This document shows positions 25,061-33,219 of a stretch of DNA of 64,000 bases, one piece after another; positions within the stretch are counted from its first letter, which is position 1; each line of letters opens with the position of its first letter. Source of the DNA: Blastopirellula retiformator (GTDB lineage: Bacteria; Planctomycetota; Planctomycetia; Pirellulales; Pirellulaceae); NCBI RefSeq assembly GCF_007859755.1, contig NZ_SJPF01000001.1, forward strand, positions 1,042,082-1,106,081, written 5' to 3'. The notes beneath the pieces were generated by a model, which was not told where the DNA came from, did not search any database, and worked only from the letters and a program-made list of their open reading frames with translations. The translations under genes were made by a program, and so were the position numbers.

Positions 25061-25651
25061 ATGACGCAAGAATCGATCGATATCGCGGAACTCATCCGCC
25101 AAATCCGTAGTGGACAACCAGCGGCCGCCGAGCAGTTGTTTCGATATTGCGAGCCCGAGATTCGAGCCGAGATTCGCTATCGGCTGCGCAGCACGGCTGT
25201 GCGGCGAGTGGTCGACTCGCAGGATATTTGCCAATCGGTGATGTTCTCTTTCTTCTTGCGGATCGGCGCCGGGCAATACGAGATCGAGCAGCCCCAAGAG
25301 TTGCTGCGGTTGCTGCTAAAAATTGCCCGCAACAAGACGCATGACGCCTATCGCTTTCAATTGGCTGATAGACGGGATGTGCGGCGGGTGCGATCACTGG
25401 ACGATGCGAAAGAGTTGGAAGAGCGGCAAGGGCAAGAGAATGTGATCGCCGACAAGATGGAAATGTCCGAGCTGTTGGAAGAGTTGGAGCGGAAGTTGTC
25501 GACCCAGGAATTCGAGATCGCCTCGCTTCGTCGACAAGGCTATCGGTGGGATGAGATTGGGGCCAAGTTGGGCGATTCTCCCGAGACGTTGCGAAAGCGT
25601 TTTCATCGCGCCATTGAGAAAATTGGCCGCACGTTAACTCCCAGGTTTTAG
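25061..25651 (+). CDS. ECF sigma factor, kinase-associated type
   Basis: A 196-residue sigma factor. Region 2 (about residues 20-95) includes SQDICQSVMFSFFLRI, corresponding to the DxxQ -10-recognition helix; region 4 (about 140-190) includes LSTQEFEIASLRRQGYRWDEIGAKLGDSPETLRKR, a helix-turn-helix. It is 8 bp upstream of a Ser/Thr kinase gene in the same direction. Planctomycete ECF groups encoded beside Ser/Thr kinases are thought to be controlled by phosphorylation rather than by a classical anti-sigma factor; applying that here is inference from gene order. It recruits RNA polymerase to an unknown regulon. Confidence 0.9.
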   Translation: MTQESIDIAELIRQIRSGQPAAAEQLFRYCEPEIRAEIRYRLRSTAVRRVVDSQDICQSVMFSFFLRIGAGQYEIEQPQELLRLLLKIARNKTHDAYRFQLADRRDVRRVRSLDDAKELEERQGQENVIADKMEMSELLEELERKLSTQEFEIASLRRQGYRWDEIGAKLGDSPETLRKRFHRAIEKIGRTLTPRF

Positions 25652-25659
25652 TACCGCCG

Positions 25660-27411
25660 ATGCACGCTCCCAAAGACGAAGACTTGCACGCAGATTTGCG
25701 TTTGATCGATCAGCTTTGCCAAGATCAAAACCGGCGCTGGCAAGCGGGAGAACGACCGACCGTCGAGGAGTACCTGGCGCAGAATCCTGAGTTAGGGGGC
25801 GATGCCGACGATCTGTTTGATCTGGTTTACAACGAACTTCAATTGCGACGATCATTGACCGAGTCGTTTTCGTTGCAAGATTACCAATTGCGTTTTCCGC
25901 AGTTTGCCGCCCGACTTGAGCGGCAGTTGCGTTTCCACGACGCTCTCGACGCCGTGCGCGAGTCGAGCTGCATGACGAAGACGCTGTCGCCTACTGTGAC
26001 GCCGCGGGCAACTTGCGGTCTGGCCGAAGGGCAGACGCTGGGACGCTATCGCGTGCAGCGGCCAGTCGGCTCTGGCGGTTTTGGCGTCGTCTATCTGGCG
26101 ATTGATACGCAACTTAACCGCGAGGTAGCGCTAAAAATTCCGCGGGTCGACGACTTGCCGGACCTACAGCGGAAACGCTTTTTACAGGAAGCGGAATTGG
26201 CCGCGTCGCTTGAGCACCCGCATTTGGTGGCGGTGTACGACGCTGGGCAGGTTGATGAGATCTCTTACATCGCGTCCGCCTTTTGTCCGGGGCGGAACTT
26301 GGCGCAGCATCTTGCCAGCCGCGGCGAGCCGTATGACGTTCGCACAGCGGTGGAGATCGCGGCGCATCTGGCCGACGCGATGCATCATGCGCACGAGCGG
26401 GGCGTCGTTCATCGCGACCTGAAGCCAAGTAACGTCATGCTGACCGGCAAGCCGTGCGGCGAGCTTCCCTTTACGCCGCAGATCACCGATTTCGGCCTGG
26501 CGAAGCTGGGTGAACAGCGGATGCGCGAGACCAGCACCAGCCTGGTGATGGGAACTCCCCTGTACATGGCGCCAGAGCAATATCGCGGCCGCGGGCCGAC
26601 CGGCGAAACGACCGACATCTATTCGCTGGGCGTGATCCTGTACGAGATGTTGACCGGCAAGCCGCCTTACGAAGGCGAGACCTATTTTGAGGTCGCCAAC
26701 GCAGTCATCCGCGGTCAAGTTGCGTCGCCCCAGCGATCCAATCGAGAAATTTCTCGCGACTTGGCGGCGATCACCTTGCGCTGTATCGAACGCGATCCTG
26801 CCCATCGTTACCAGAACTGCGCCGATCTGGCTCGCGACTTGCGACTGGCGGCGGACGGAAAACGAGTCAGCATTCGTCGCCCCAATGCGTGGGAGCGGTT
26901 TGTGCAGTGGGCGAACGAGGGGCAACGGATCTACGACGCCGGAGCGGTCGCTTGTTGGTTGGCGGTTTGCATGACGATTTGGATGGTTTCGGCGAACCTC
27001 GGAGCGGCTTGGATCTTCGTCGATTCAGAACATGTGAAAAGCGTCGACCTGGCGTCGGAGCATCTTACCTCCGCGATTCTGATCGTGACGACCGTGTTGC
27101 CGCTGTTCCTGGCGGGCGTCGCCGTCCTCCGCGACAAGATCTGGGGCATCTATCTCGGCATCCTTTTCGCCGTGATTCCCGTGGTGATGACCCTTCTTTC
27201 GATCAGCGAAGATCCAGTCGTTCATAAGACTATTTACGGAGACAATTTACTGGCCCGGTTCTTGGTCTTTACGCTGATCGGCCTTACCCACCTGGTGTTG
27301 CTGGTAATGTTGAGCAACGCCCTGCGCGTCGTTTGGCGCGAAAAGCGGCTTGATCGGCGATATCGTCCGGCGGAACTTGCCCCGTCTGCGGAACAAACGC
27401 GAGCGAGCTAA
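25660..27411 (+). CDS. Transmembrane Ser/Thr protein kinase
   Basis: A 583-residue Hanks-type kinase. Residues 1-120 are a helical N-terminal extension. The kinase domain starts at about 128: Gly-rich loop GSGGFGVVYLA (about 137-147), catalytic Lys in VALKIP (about 159), HRDLKPSNV, metal-binding DFGLAKLG and APEQ in the activation segment. All catalytic residues are present. The C-terminal 160 residues contain about four hydrophobic helices. No PASTA or WD40 sensor domain is fused. It probably regulates the ECF factor 8 bp upstream. Its stop codon overlaps that of the sulfatase on the opposite strand. Confidence 0.93.
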   Translation: MHAPKDEDLHADLRLIDQLCQDQNRRWQAGERPTVEEYLAQNPELGGDADDLFDLVYNELQLRRSLTESFSLQDYQLRFPQFAARLERQLRFHDALDAVRESSCMTKTLSPTVTPRATCGLAEGQTLGRYRVQRPVGSGGFGVVYLAIDTQLNREVALKIPRVDDLPDLQRKRFLQEAELAASLEHPHLVAVYDAGQVDEISYIASAFCPGRNLAQHLASRGEPYDVRTAVEIAAHLADAMHHAHERGVVHRDLKPSNVMLTGKPCGELPFTPQITDFGLAKLGEQRMRETSTSLVMGTPLYMAPEQYRGRGPTGETTDIYSLGVILYEMLTGKPPYEGETYFEVANAVIRGQVASPQRSNREISRDLAAITLRCIERDPAHRYQNCADLARDLRLAADGKRVSIRRPNAWERFVQWANEGQRIYDAGAVACWLAVCMTIWMVSANLGAAWIFVDSEHVKSVDLASEHLTSAILIVTTVLPLFLAGVAVLRDKIWGIYLGILFAVIPVVMTLLSISEDPVVHKTIYGDNLLARFLVFTLIGLTHLVLLVMLSNALRVVWREKRLDRRYRPAELAPSAEQTRAS

Positions 27412-28865
27412 AACAAGGGCGTCGCCATCTCCTGGTCTAGGCTGCGCCATTGGCGAAGGATATCTTCCCGCCGTTTTTGGTGCGCTGGCGCGTCAGCTAG
27501 ATTCGTTTCTTCGCTGGGGTCGCGAGTCAGATCGTACAATTCCCAATCGGACGAAGCGTCGTGTCCTCGATCGGCGACAAGCTTCCAGCGGCCCTGACGC
27601 AGCGCGGCGCGTTTTCCTTGTCTCCAGTAGAGCGTCCTTGGTGGCGGCGATGGGGCGAGATTTTGCGACCAAGCGACGCCGTCGAGCGGATAGGACGTTG
27701 GTCGTCCGATCACTTCGGCGACCGTCGCATACAGATCGAGCGAACTGAAGACGTTGTCGGTCGTCGTGCCCGGTTGCGTATGTCCGGGCCAACACAGGAT
27801 CATGGGAACTCGGATGCCCCCTTCGTACATCGAGCCCTTGCCGGCTCGTAGCGGTAAGTTGCTGGCGGTCGTTTCGCGCGTCGGTCCCCCATTGTCGCTG
27901 AAGAACAGGATCAAGGTGTTTTCCATTTGCCCCGACTCCTCGACCGCTTGCAAGATTGCGCCGACGCTTTGATCAAGATCGGCCAACATCGCCAGGAAGA
28001 TCCGGCGATGGATATCCTCGACGTCAGAGAACTTCTCCAGCGTTTCGTTCTTGGCCTGTAGCGGACTGTGGACGGCGTTGTAAGCAACGTAGAGGAACCA
28101 AGGATGGTTCTGATAGCGATCGACAAATGAGACCGACTCGCGGGTGATCGCATCGGTCAAATACGCTTGTTCCGCCACCGCTTGCCCACCACGCAAGATT
28201 GGATTGTTTGCGTCGTACGCCGGTTCGTCATGTCCCATATGGGATGAATAAATCAGCTGGTCGTTAATGCGATATCGCTCGCCAGCGCCCTTCGGCAATC
28301 CACGCCGCCGCAACCAGGTGGTCGTATCTTGCCAAGGAGAAGGAACGAAATAGTGGCCTTCGTGTAGAAATCCGAAGAACTCGTCGAAACCATGTCGCTG
28401 TGGATGAAAATCGGCGGCGCCTCCGAGATGCCATTTGCCGACCAGTCCCGTCGTATAGCCGGCGTCGTGCAGATACTCGGCCAACGTTTTTTGCTGCATC
28501 GGCATGCCGGCGCCGGGGTCTTCGTTCCGGGCGCCAATTGGGTTGAACTCGTACCCGAACCGGGTCGGAAACCGACCGGTCAGAAAGCCTGCCCGACTGG
28601 GACTGCAATTTGGCGCCGTTACGTACGCTTGGCGGCAGAGAAGCGACTTCGCCGCGAATTTATCCAGATGCGGCGTCCGAACCTCGGTATTGCCGTAACA
28701 ACCAAGTTCCGCATAGCCCAGGTCATCGGCGACCAACAGCAACACGTTGGGCGGACGTTGGGATGAGGCGTCTTGGGCTGATGCGGCTGGCGTCAACCAT
28801 TCAGGCGAAGTGTGCGTCAACAACCAGGCGAATATCGCCAGACGCAAGACAAGCGAGCGGGACAT
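27408..28865 (-). CDS. Secreted sulfatase
   Basis: A 485-residue family S1-type sulfatase with a signal peptide ending near ...AASAQD. N-terminal metal ligands are in NVLLLVADDLGYAELGCYG (Asp-Asp). The formylglycine site is NCSPSRAG (Cys about 87 in the C-x-P-x-R pattern), so activation by a formylglycine-generating enzyme is needed. A second metal site is FFSDNGG and a further region VGKWHLGG. Length is normal. It would hydrolyse sulfate esters, probably from algal polysaccharides, in the periplasm or outside. Substrate unknown. Its stop overlaps that of the kinase gene by two bases. Confidence 0.94.
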   Translation of the reverse strand: MSRSLVLRLAIFAWLLTHTSPEWLTPAASAQDASSQRPPNVLLLVADDLGYAELGCYGNTEVRTPHLDKFAAKSLLCRQAYVTAPNCSPSRAGFLTGRFPTRFGYEFNPIGARNEDPGAGMPMQQKTLAEYLHDAGYTTGLVGKWHLGGAADFHPQRHGFDEFFGFLHEGHYFVPSPWQDTTTWLRRRGLPKGAGERYRINDQLIYSSHMGHDEPAYDANNPILRGGQAVAEQAYLTDAITRESVSFVDRYQNHPWFLYVAYNAVHSPLQAKNETLEKFSDVEDIHRRIFLAMLADLDQSVGAILQAVEESGQMENTLILFFSDNGGPTRETTASNLPLRAGKGSMYEGGIRVPMILCWPGHTQPGTTTDNVFSSLDLYATVAEVIGRPTSYPLDGVAWSQNLAPSPPPRTLYWRQGKRAALRQGRWKLVADRGHDASSDWELYDLTRDPSEETNLADAPAHQKRREDILRQWRSLDQEMATPLF

Positions 28866-29028
28866 CGTAAACCCAAAGCCGAACAGATGGGGCGATGCGA
28901 AGTTCGGAACGAGACTCGACGAGAGCGATCAGGGAAGGGGGCGTTCGTCGCTTCGCAAGGGGCAGGGTTCCATCATAGGGCAAGCGCGGGCCCGGTTCCA
29001 AGAAAATCAGACGCGTTCGCGACAGTCT

Positions 29029-29466
29029 TTAAACGGCCATCTGCCGCTTTACCAGGTCATGGGTGATCGCGGAGAACACCTGACGCAAACGATCAAATTC
29101 GCGATCCTCTCCCTGGAACATGACCAGCACCTTGGCTTCGGCAAAGTCAAATGCGCGGACCTGGGCCTGGACCAACATGTCTAGGCAATAGAAGTGCATA
29201 TTGGCGCCGTAGGTTTCGTAGTCGGCGAACGATTCGGTCGCCATCTCGTACTCGAAGTCGTCGTACGTTTCGTCCATCGCCTCGATGACCGCTTCCACCG
29301 CTTCACGCAGGTCGGCGTCGCCGGGATGGACGGTGATGTTCCAAAAAGCGTCGCTGGGACTGTAGACCGAGGCCGAGCGAGGCCATTCCTGGGCCTGTTC
29401 TTCGACCAGCTTCCAATTCTCAGGGTAAGAGAAGCTGATGCCAAAATTGTCGTATTCGGCCGCCAT
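29029..29466 (-). CDS. Small PsbP-like/DUF1795-like hypothetical protein
   Basis: A 145-residue protein beginning MAAEYDNFGISFSYPENWKL, the opening typical of the PsbP/DUF1795 type of small alpha-beta proteins (F-sF-yPenWkl). No signal peptide or TM helix, so probably cytoplasmic. The ATG at 29466 is chosen because this motif starts there; the upstream in-frame extension to 29616 lacks a ribosome binding site. It is divergent from the TPR lipoprotein gene at 29615. Function unknown. Confidence 0.7.
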   Translation of the reverse strand: MAAEYDNFGISFSYPENWKLVEEQAQEWPRSASVYSPSDAFWNITVHPGDADLREAVEAVIEAMDETYDDFEYEMATESFADYETYGANMHFYCLDMLVQAQVRAFDFAEAKVLVMFQGEDREFDRLRQVFSAITHDLVKRQMAV

Positions 29467-29614
29467 TGGTCGGGCTCCCCGGGACGATTGATTATCTAAA
29501 CTCCCGATTTTACCGATCTGGGAAAAAAACGTAACCGGCGCCGCTCTGGTCGGATTGGGCTGGTTTTGATATCGTCCGGCGCCAATACCTTCCTTCCCCT
29601 CGAATTTACCGCCC

Positions 29615-30562
29615 ATGCCGCGGCTTTTCGGCCATTGCAGAAACCGTAAATCGTGCCCCGCGGGTACGCAGGTTCTGCTGCGCCTGTCCTTGGCGGCGAT
29701 CTTGCTAGCAGTTTCGGGATGCGCCGCGTTCTCGCGACAAGGGGCCGCCCATCAACGGGTCGTCAATGGCCGGCTGCTGACCCAGCAAGGGGTTGATGCG
29801 CTTCAGCGGGGAGATATCGAGAGAGCCGAGTCGCTATTGGCGAAGGCGAAGAAGTCATGCCCGGTCGACGTGCAAACGCGTTCCCAATACGCCGAAGCCC
29901 TGCATCGCAAAGGAGACATCGACGGGGCGATCGTCGAAATGAAAGAGGCGATCCGAATCTCAGGCGACGACGCAGCGTTAATGGTTCGGCTTGGTCGTAT
30001 CTATTATCTCGCGGGTCGATTTCCCGAGGCGAACGAGCAGGCCCAACTAGCAATCTCGAAATATCCTCGCCACGCCGAAGCTTGGCTGTTAGCGGGCGAG
30101 CTGGCCGAGCGCCAGGGGAATTGGAAGGACGCGGAAGCGAGCTATCTTCGTTGTGCGTCTTACGCCGAGGACCTGCCGCCGGTCCATATTCGTCTCGCCC
30201 GAACGCAACGCCATCTATCCCAGCCGGACCGTTCGCTAGCAAGTCTAACCCGCGCCGAACGCGCCTATCCGCAAGGCGAAGCGCCGATCGAGTTGCTGGT
30301 CGAACAGGGGTATACCTGTCAGGCGGCGGGGCGCTATGAAGCGGCCTGCAACTATCTGATTGCGGCGATGGAGAAGGGGGCGCCGACGCCAGAGTTGATG
30401 TCCCGTTTAGCGCAATGCGAATTGGCGGCGGGGCGAATTGCTCGCGCCGAATGGGCTTTGCGGCAAACTTTGTCGATGGATCCGCAAAATGTCCGCGGCC
30501 GCGAGATCGCCGCAGAAATCCCCCTTGCTCGGCAGCGAATGGAGCAAACGCTGCGGCGTTAG
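29615..30562 (+). CDS. TPR-repeat lipoprotein
   Basis: A 315-residue protein with a signal sequence and lipobox (AVSGC, near residue 36), placing it on a membrane. The mature part is mostly tetratricopeptide repeats, at least six: for example GDIERAESLLAKAKKSCP, GDIDGAIVEMKEAIRIS, GRFPEANEQAQLAISKYP, GNWKDAEASYLRCASYA, GRYEAACNYLIAAMEKG and GRIARAEWALRQTLSMDP. It probably acts as a scaffold. It lies alone between divergent genes; no partner is evident. Confidence 0.85.
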   Translation: MPRLFGHCRNRKSCPAGTQVLLRLSLAAILLAVSGCAAFSRQGAAHQRVVNGRLLTQQGVDALQRGDIERAESLLAKAKKSCPVDVQTRSQYAEALHRKGDIDGAIVEMKEAIRISGDDAALMVRLGRIYYLAGRFPEANEQAQLAISKYPRHAEAWLLAGELAERQGNWKDAEASYLRCASYAEDLPPVHIRLARTQRHLSQPDRSLASLTRAERAYPQGEAPIELLVEQGYTCQAAGRYEAACNYLIAAMEKGAPTPELMSRLAQCELAAGRIARAEWALRQTLSMDPQNVRGREIAAEIPLARQRMEQTLRR

Positions 30563-30726
30563 CGGCGCAATCGCTACGACCGGCGCAACCCGAATCGTTC
30601 TGCTGCCTGCGGTGATACGCTTAACGTCTAATGGACGTTTGACAAGCGTGCGTTCGGTTCTACGTTATCCCTAGAAGCGCCAAAGTCGGCGAATTATTCA
30701 CTGACACGGGGAACCGGGGTTCAATC

Positions 30727-30951
30727 ATGTCACACTTGCTTGACGCGAATTTTGTGGATCGGCGCGATCCGAATCGACAAACTTCGCAACAGCACGAACG
30801 ACGCCAATTCTCGAACAGTCATAGCGAACTGTCCGACGCGGCGCGTGAGATTGCGGACGCGATTGACGGCTATAAGATTCAGCACCGCCGTCGATTCGTC
30901 ACCTACGAAGAGATCTTTCAGGTAATCTCGGAGCTCGGCTACCACAAGTAG
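30727..30951 (+). CDS. Conserved small hypothetical protein
   Basis: A 74-residue acidic/basic helical protein. The C-terminal half, SDAAREIADAIDGYKIQHRR followed by RFVTYEEIFQVISELGYHK, looks like a compact helical domain of a type I have seen in other planctomycetes. The GGGAACCGGGGTTCAATC stretch upstream offers a weak ribosome binding site. It converges on the DUF21 gene at 30959, with 7 bases between stops. Function unknown. Confidence 0.68.
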   Translation: MSHLLDANFVDRRDPNRQTSQQHERRQFSNSHSELSDAAREIADAIDGYKIQHRRRFVTYEEIFQVISELGYHK

Positions 30952-30958
30952 TGCGCCG

Positions 30959-31927
30959 TTAGCTTTCGCTGTACAGAATCGGCCGCATCAGTTGGTCGAG
31001 CGTGACGATCCCCAACGTTTTGCCGTCGCGGGCTTTGACGACGGCCATGCTTTCTCCGCTGCTTTGCATCCGCAGCAGCGCCGCGATCTGCGTGTCGCTG
31101 CCGGCGACCACCGGCAACATGCGATACGATTGAATCGCGTCCTCTGGCGCCAAGATCAAGTCGCACGTTCGCACGTAGCCGATCAGATCTCCTTTGTCCG
31201 CGCCCTGTTTCGCAACCGGCATCGCGCTGATCTTGTTCTTCTTGGCGTAGACCAGGGCGGTCTTCTTCTCGGCGCCCAGAATCGCCACCTGGTTTTTCGT
31301 AATCGGCGCCGCCAAGGCTCCGACTGATTGGTTGGCGACGGCGAACAGCCCTTGCGCCAGTCGGCGTTGTGCGGCGTTGAGCAGGCCCGCTTCGCCCCCT
31401 TCTTCCAGTACATCAACCAGCTCTTTGCGGGCCAGTTGTAGGCGAACCTGGGTCGGCGATTCCCCTAACAGCCACTGCAGCGCCTGGCCCAAAACCCACA
31501 GCACCGCCGCGAAGGGGGCAAACAGAATTGCGCAAAGGAAAAACAGGGGACTGCCGCGCAACAGCAGCGTATTTGGGGCATGGAAGAAGAGGCTCTTGGG
31601 CAGCGACTCGCCGTAGACGAATAGTAGCGGCGCCAATAGCGTCGGCAGCAAGAGTTCGACGGTCGAATTGCCGGGGAATAACGCTCCGGCGGCGAGCACA
31701 ATGGAGAGCGACACCAGGTAGTTCGCCAGGTTGTTGCCGATCAGCGTCGTGGCGACAAACAGCGCCGGGTGATTCGTCAAGAAGAGGAGAAACTTCGCCA
31801 TGAACCGCCCGTCGAGAGCATCCAACACCAGACGGATGCGCGTCACGCGGTAAAAGCCGGTTTCGGTGCCGCTGAAGAACGCCGAGAGAAACACCGAGAA
31901 GATGAACAGGCCGATGATCCAGATCAT
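30959..31927 (-). CDS. DUF21/CBS-domain membrane protein (CNNM/CorC-like, short form)
   Basis: A 322-residue protein. The N-terminal DUF21 domain has three to four TM helices (IIGLFIFSVFLSAFFSGTETGF..., PALFVATTLIGNNLANYLV, FLCAILFAPFAAVLWVLGQA). The rest contains a CBS-like pair, from about 205 (VGALAAPITKNQVAIL) to the end. It lacks the C-terminal CorC_HlyC domain of the upstream paralogue. Bacterial members of this family are implicated in magnesium or cobalt export and tolerance. Its ATG overlaps the stop of the upstream gene by four bases, so it is translationally coupled and may form a heteromer with it. Confidence 0.88.
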   Translation of the reverse strand: MIWIIGLFIFSVFLSAFFSGTETGFYRVTRIRLVLDALDGRFMAKFLLFLTNHPALFVATTLIGNNLANYLVSLSIVLAAGALFPGNSTVELLLPTLLAPLLFVYGESLPKSLFFHAPNTLLLRGSPLFFLCAILFAPFAAVLWVLGQALQWLLGESPTQVRLQLARKELVDVLEEGGEAGLLNAAQRRLAQGLFAVANQSVGALAAPITKNQVAILGAEKKTALVYAKKNKISAMPVAKQGADKGDLIGYVRTCDLILAPEDAIQSYRMLPVVAGSDTQIAALLRMQSSGESMAVVKARDGKTLGIVTLDQLMRPILYSES

Positions 31928-33195
31928 GTCGACTCCTCCTCGTTCTCAATCAGAGACAGGCGGACGATCGGTTGACCGCGAAGCGGTACCGACACGACAT
32001 GAAAATGAAACGAGCCCCAGGTCACTTCGTCGCCCGGCTCTGGCAATTGCTCCAACTCTTCGTGTAGCAAACCGTTGACCGTCGTCGGACGAACTGGCGG
32101 GATCTCGACCCCAAAGCGTTTCGCCAATCGACGCAAGCTGGTCATGCCGGGGATTAGCCAGACGCCTGGCTCTAGTTGCTCAAACGTTTGTCGCTGCAGC
32201 AGCCGCTCGCTACGGCCCGAGTGGTAGCTGAAGATCGCCTCGGCCGCGTCGCTGAGCGTCAGCACGCCGATCACTTCTCCCAACTCATTGACGACCGCGG
32301 CGACTTCTCGCTGCCGCGTGATCATCTGCTGCAGCACGACCGACGCTTTGGTGCACCAGGGAGCATACAGAACCGGGACCGCCAGCCGCTCCAGATTTTC
32401 TTCCGGCAGGTCGGTCGCCGTCATCAGGTTGAAGCCGCCAGCGACATCTTCCGAGTCAGGCTCGGTCACCAGCAAGTAGCCGCTAGGAGGCACTTCGCCG
32501 TCGAGATCCGCCTTCGCCACTGGCGGACGAAACGAACGGTATTGCCGACGGGGCCGCATCAGTTCGTTGACCGTTAAGTCGGAGAGCGAAACGATGTTTT
32601 GCAGCGCCACTTGTTCTTGCTCAAGCAAAGCGGCGTTCTCGGTCGAAAACTGGATCGCTCGTTCCAGGTCCGAGACCTGCAGGTACGGTTCTGGCTGAAA
32701 GCCGGGCCAGATGACGCGGCGCGAGAGGGTGATCACCATCCGTAGCAGCGGTAGGATCGGATCGGCCAGCTTGATGGCCAGCGCCACCGGCAAGGCCAGG
32801 ATGGTCGCAATCGCCGGGGCGCGGAGCACCGCCAGGCTCTTCGGCAGCATTTCGCTGGAGAAGATGATCATCATCAGCGATCCGGCCGCGAATCCCGCTG
32901 CCGCGGCTCCGCCGAAGTCTTTTTCGATCCGAATGCCGACGACCGACGCCAAGCTGAAGTAGAGCACGTTGACGACGAGGTTCCAGAACAACACAGCCGA
33001 CAACAGGCGATCGGGGTCGTTCAGTAGCTGCGCAGCAATCTGCTGCGTACTATTTCCGGCAGCCAGCTTCCGACGGTCATCGACCTTCAAGTAGAAGAAA
33101 GCCGCTTCGGCTGCTGAAAATATCGCGGATAGAGCGAGTAACGCCGCCATGAAGATCAACCACGGCGAGATCGCCGCAATCAATTCCATGACCAT
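31924..33195 (-). CDS. DUF21/CBS/CorC-domain membrane protein
   Basis: A 423-residue protein with the full CNNM/CorC layout: DUF21 transmembrane domain (about residues 5-180, four hydrophobic segments), a CBS pair (about 205-325, including DLTVNELMRPRRQY and AAVVNELGEVIGVLTLSDAAEAIF) and a C-terminal CorC_HlyC-type domain (about 345-420, LRRLAKRFGVEIP and EELEQLPEPGDEVTWGSF). By family it is an inner-membrane divalent-cation (Mg/Co) transport or tolerance protein. It is followed by a shorter paralogue overlapping by four bases and preceded at 24 bp by an ABC-2 permease. Confidence 0.9.
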   Translation of the reverse strand: MVMELIAAISPWLIFMAALLALSAIFSAAEAAFFYLKVDDRRKLAAGNSTQQIAAQLLNDPDRLLSAVLFWNLVVNVLYFSLASVVGIRIEKDFGGAAAAGFAAGSLMMIIFSSEMLPKSLAVLRAPAIATILALPVALAIKLADPILPLLRMVITLSRRVIWPGFQPEPYLQVSDLERAIQFSTENAALLEQEQVALQNIVSLSDLTVNELMRPRRQYRSFRPPVAKADLDGEVPPSGYLLVTEPDSEDVAGGFNLMTATDLPEENLERLAVPVLYAPWCTKASVVLQQMITRQREVAAVVNELGEVIGVLTLSDAAEAIFSYHSGRSERLLQRQTFEQLEPGVWLIPGMTSLRRLAKRFGVEIPPVRPTTVNGLLHEELEQLPEPGDEVTWGSFHFHVVSVPLRGQPIVRLSLIENEEEST

Positions 33196-33219
33196 GTTCC
33201 GGCGTGAGGGCGATTCTCC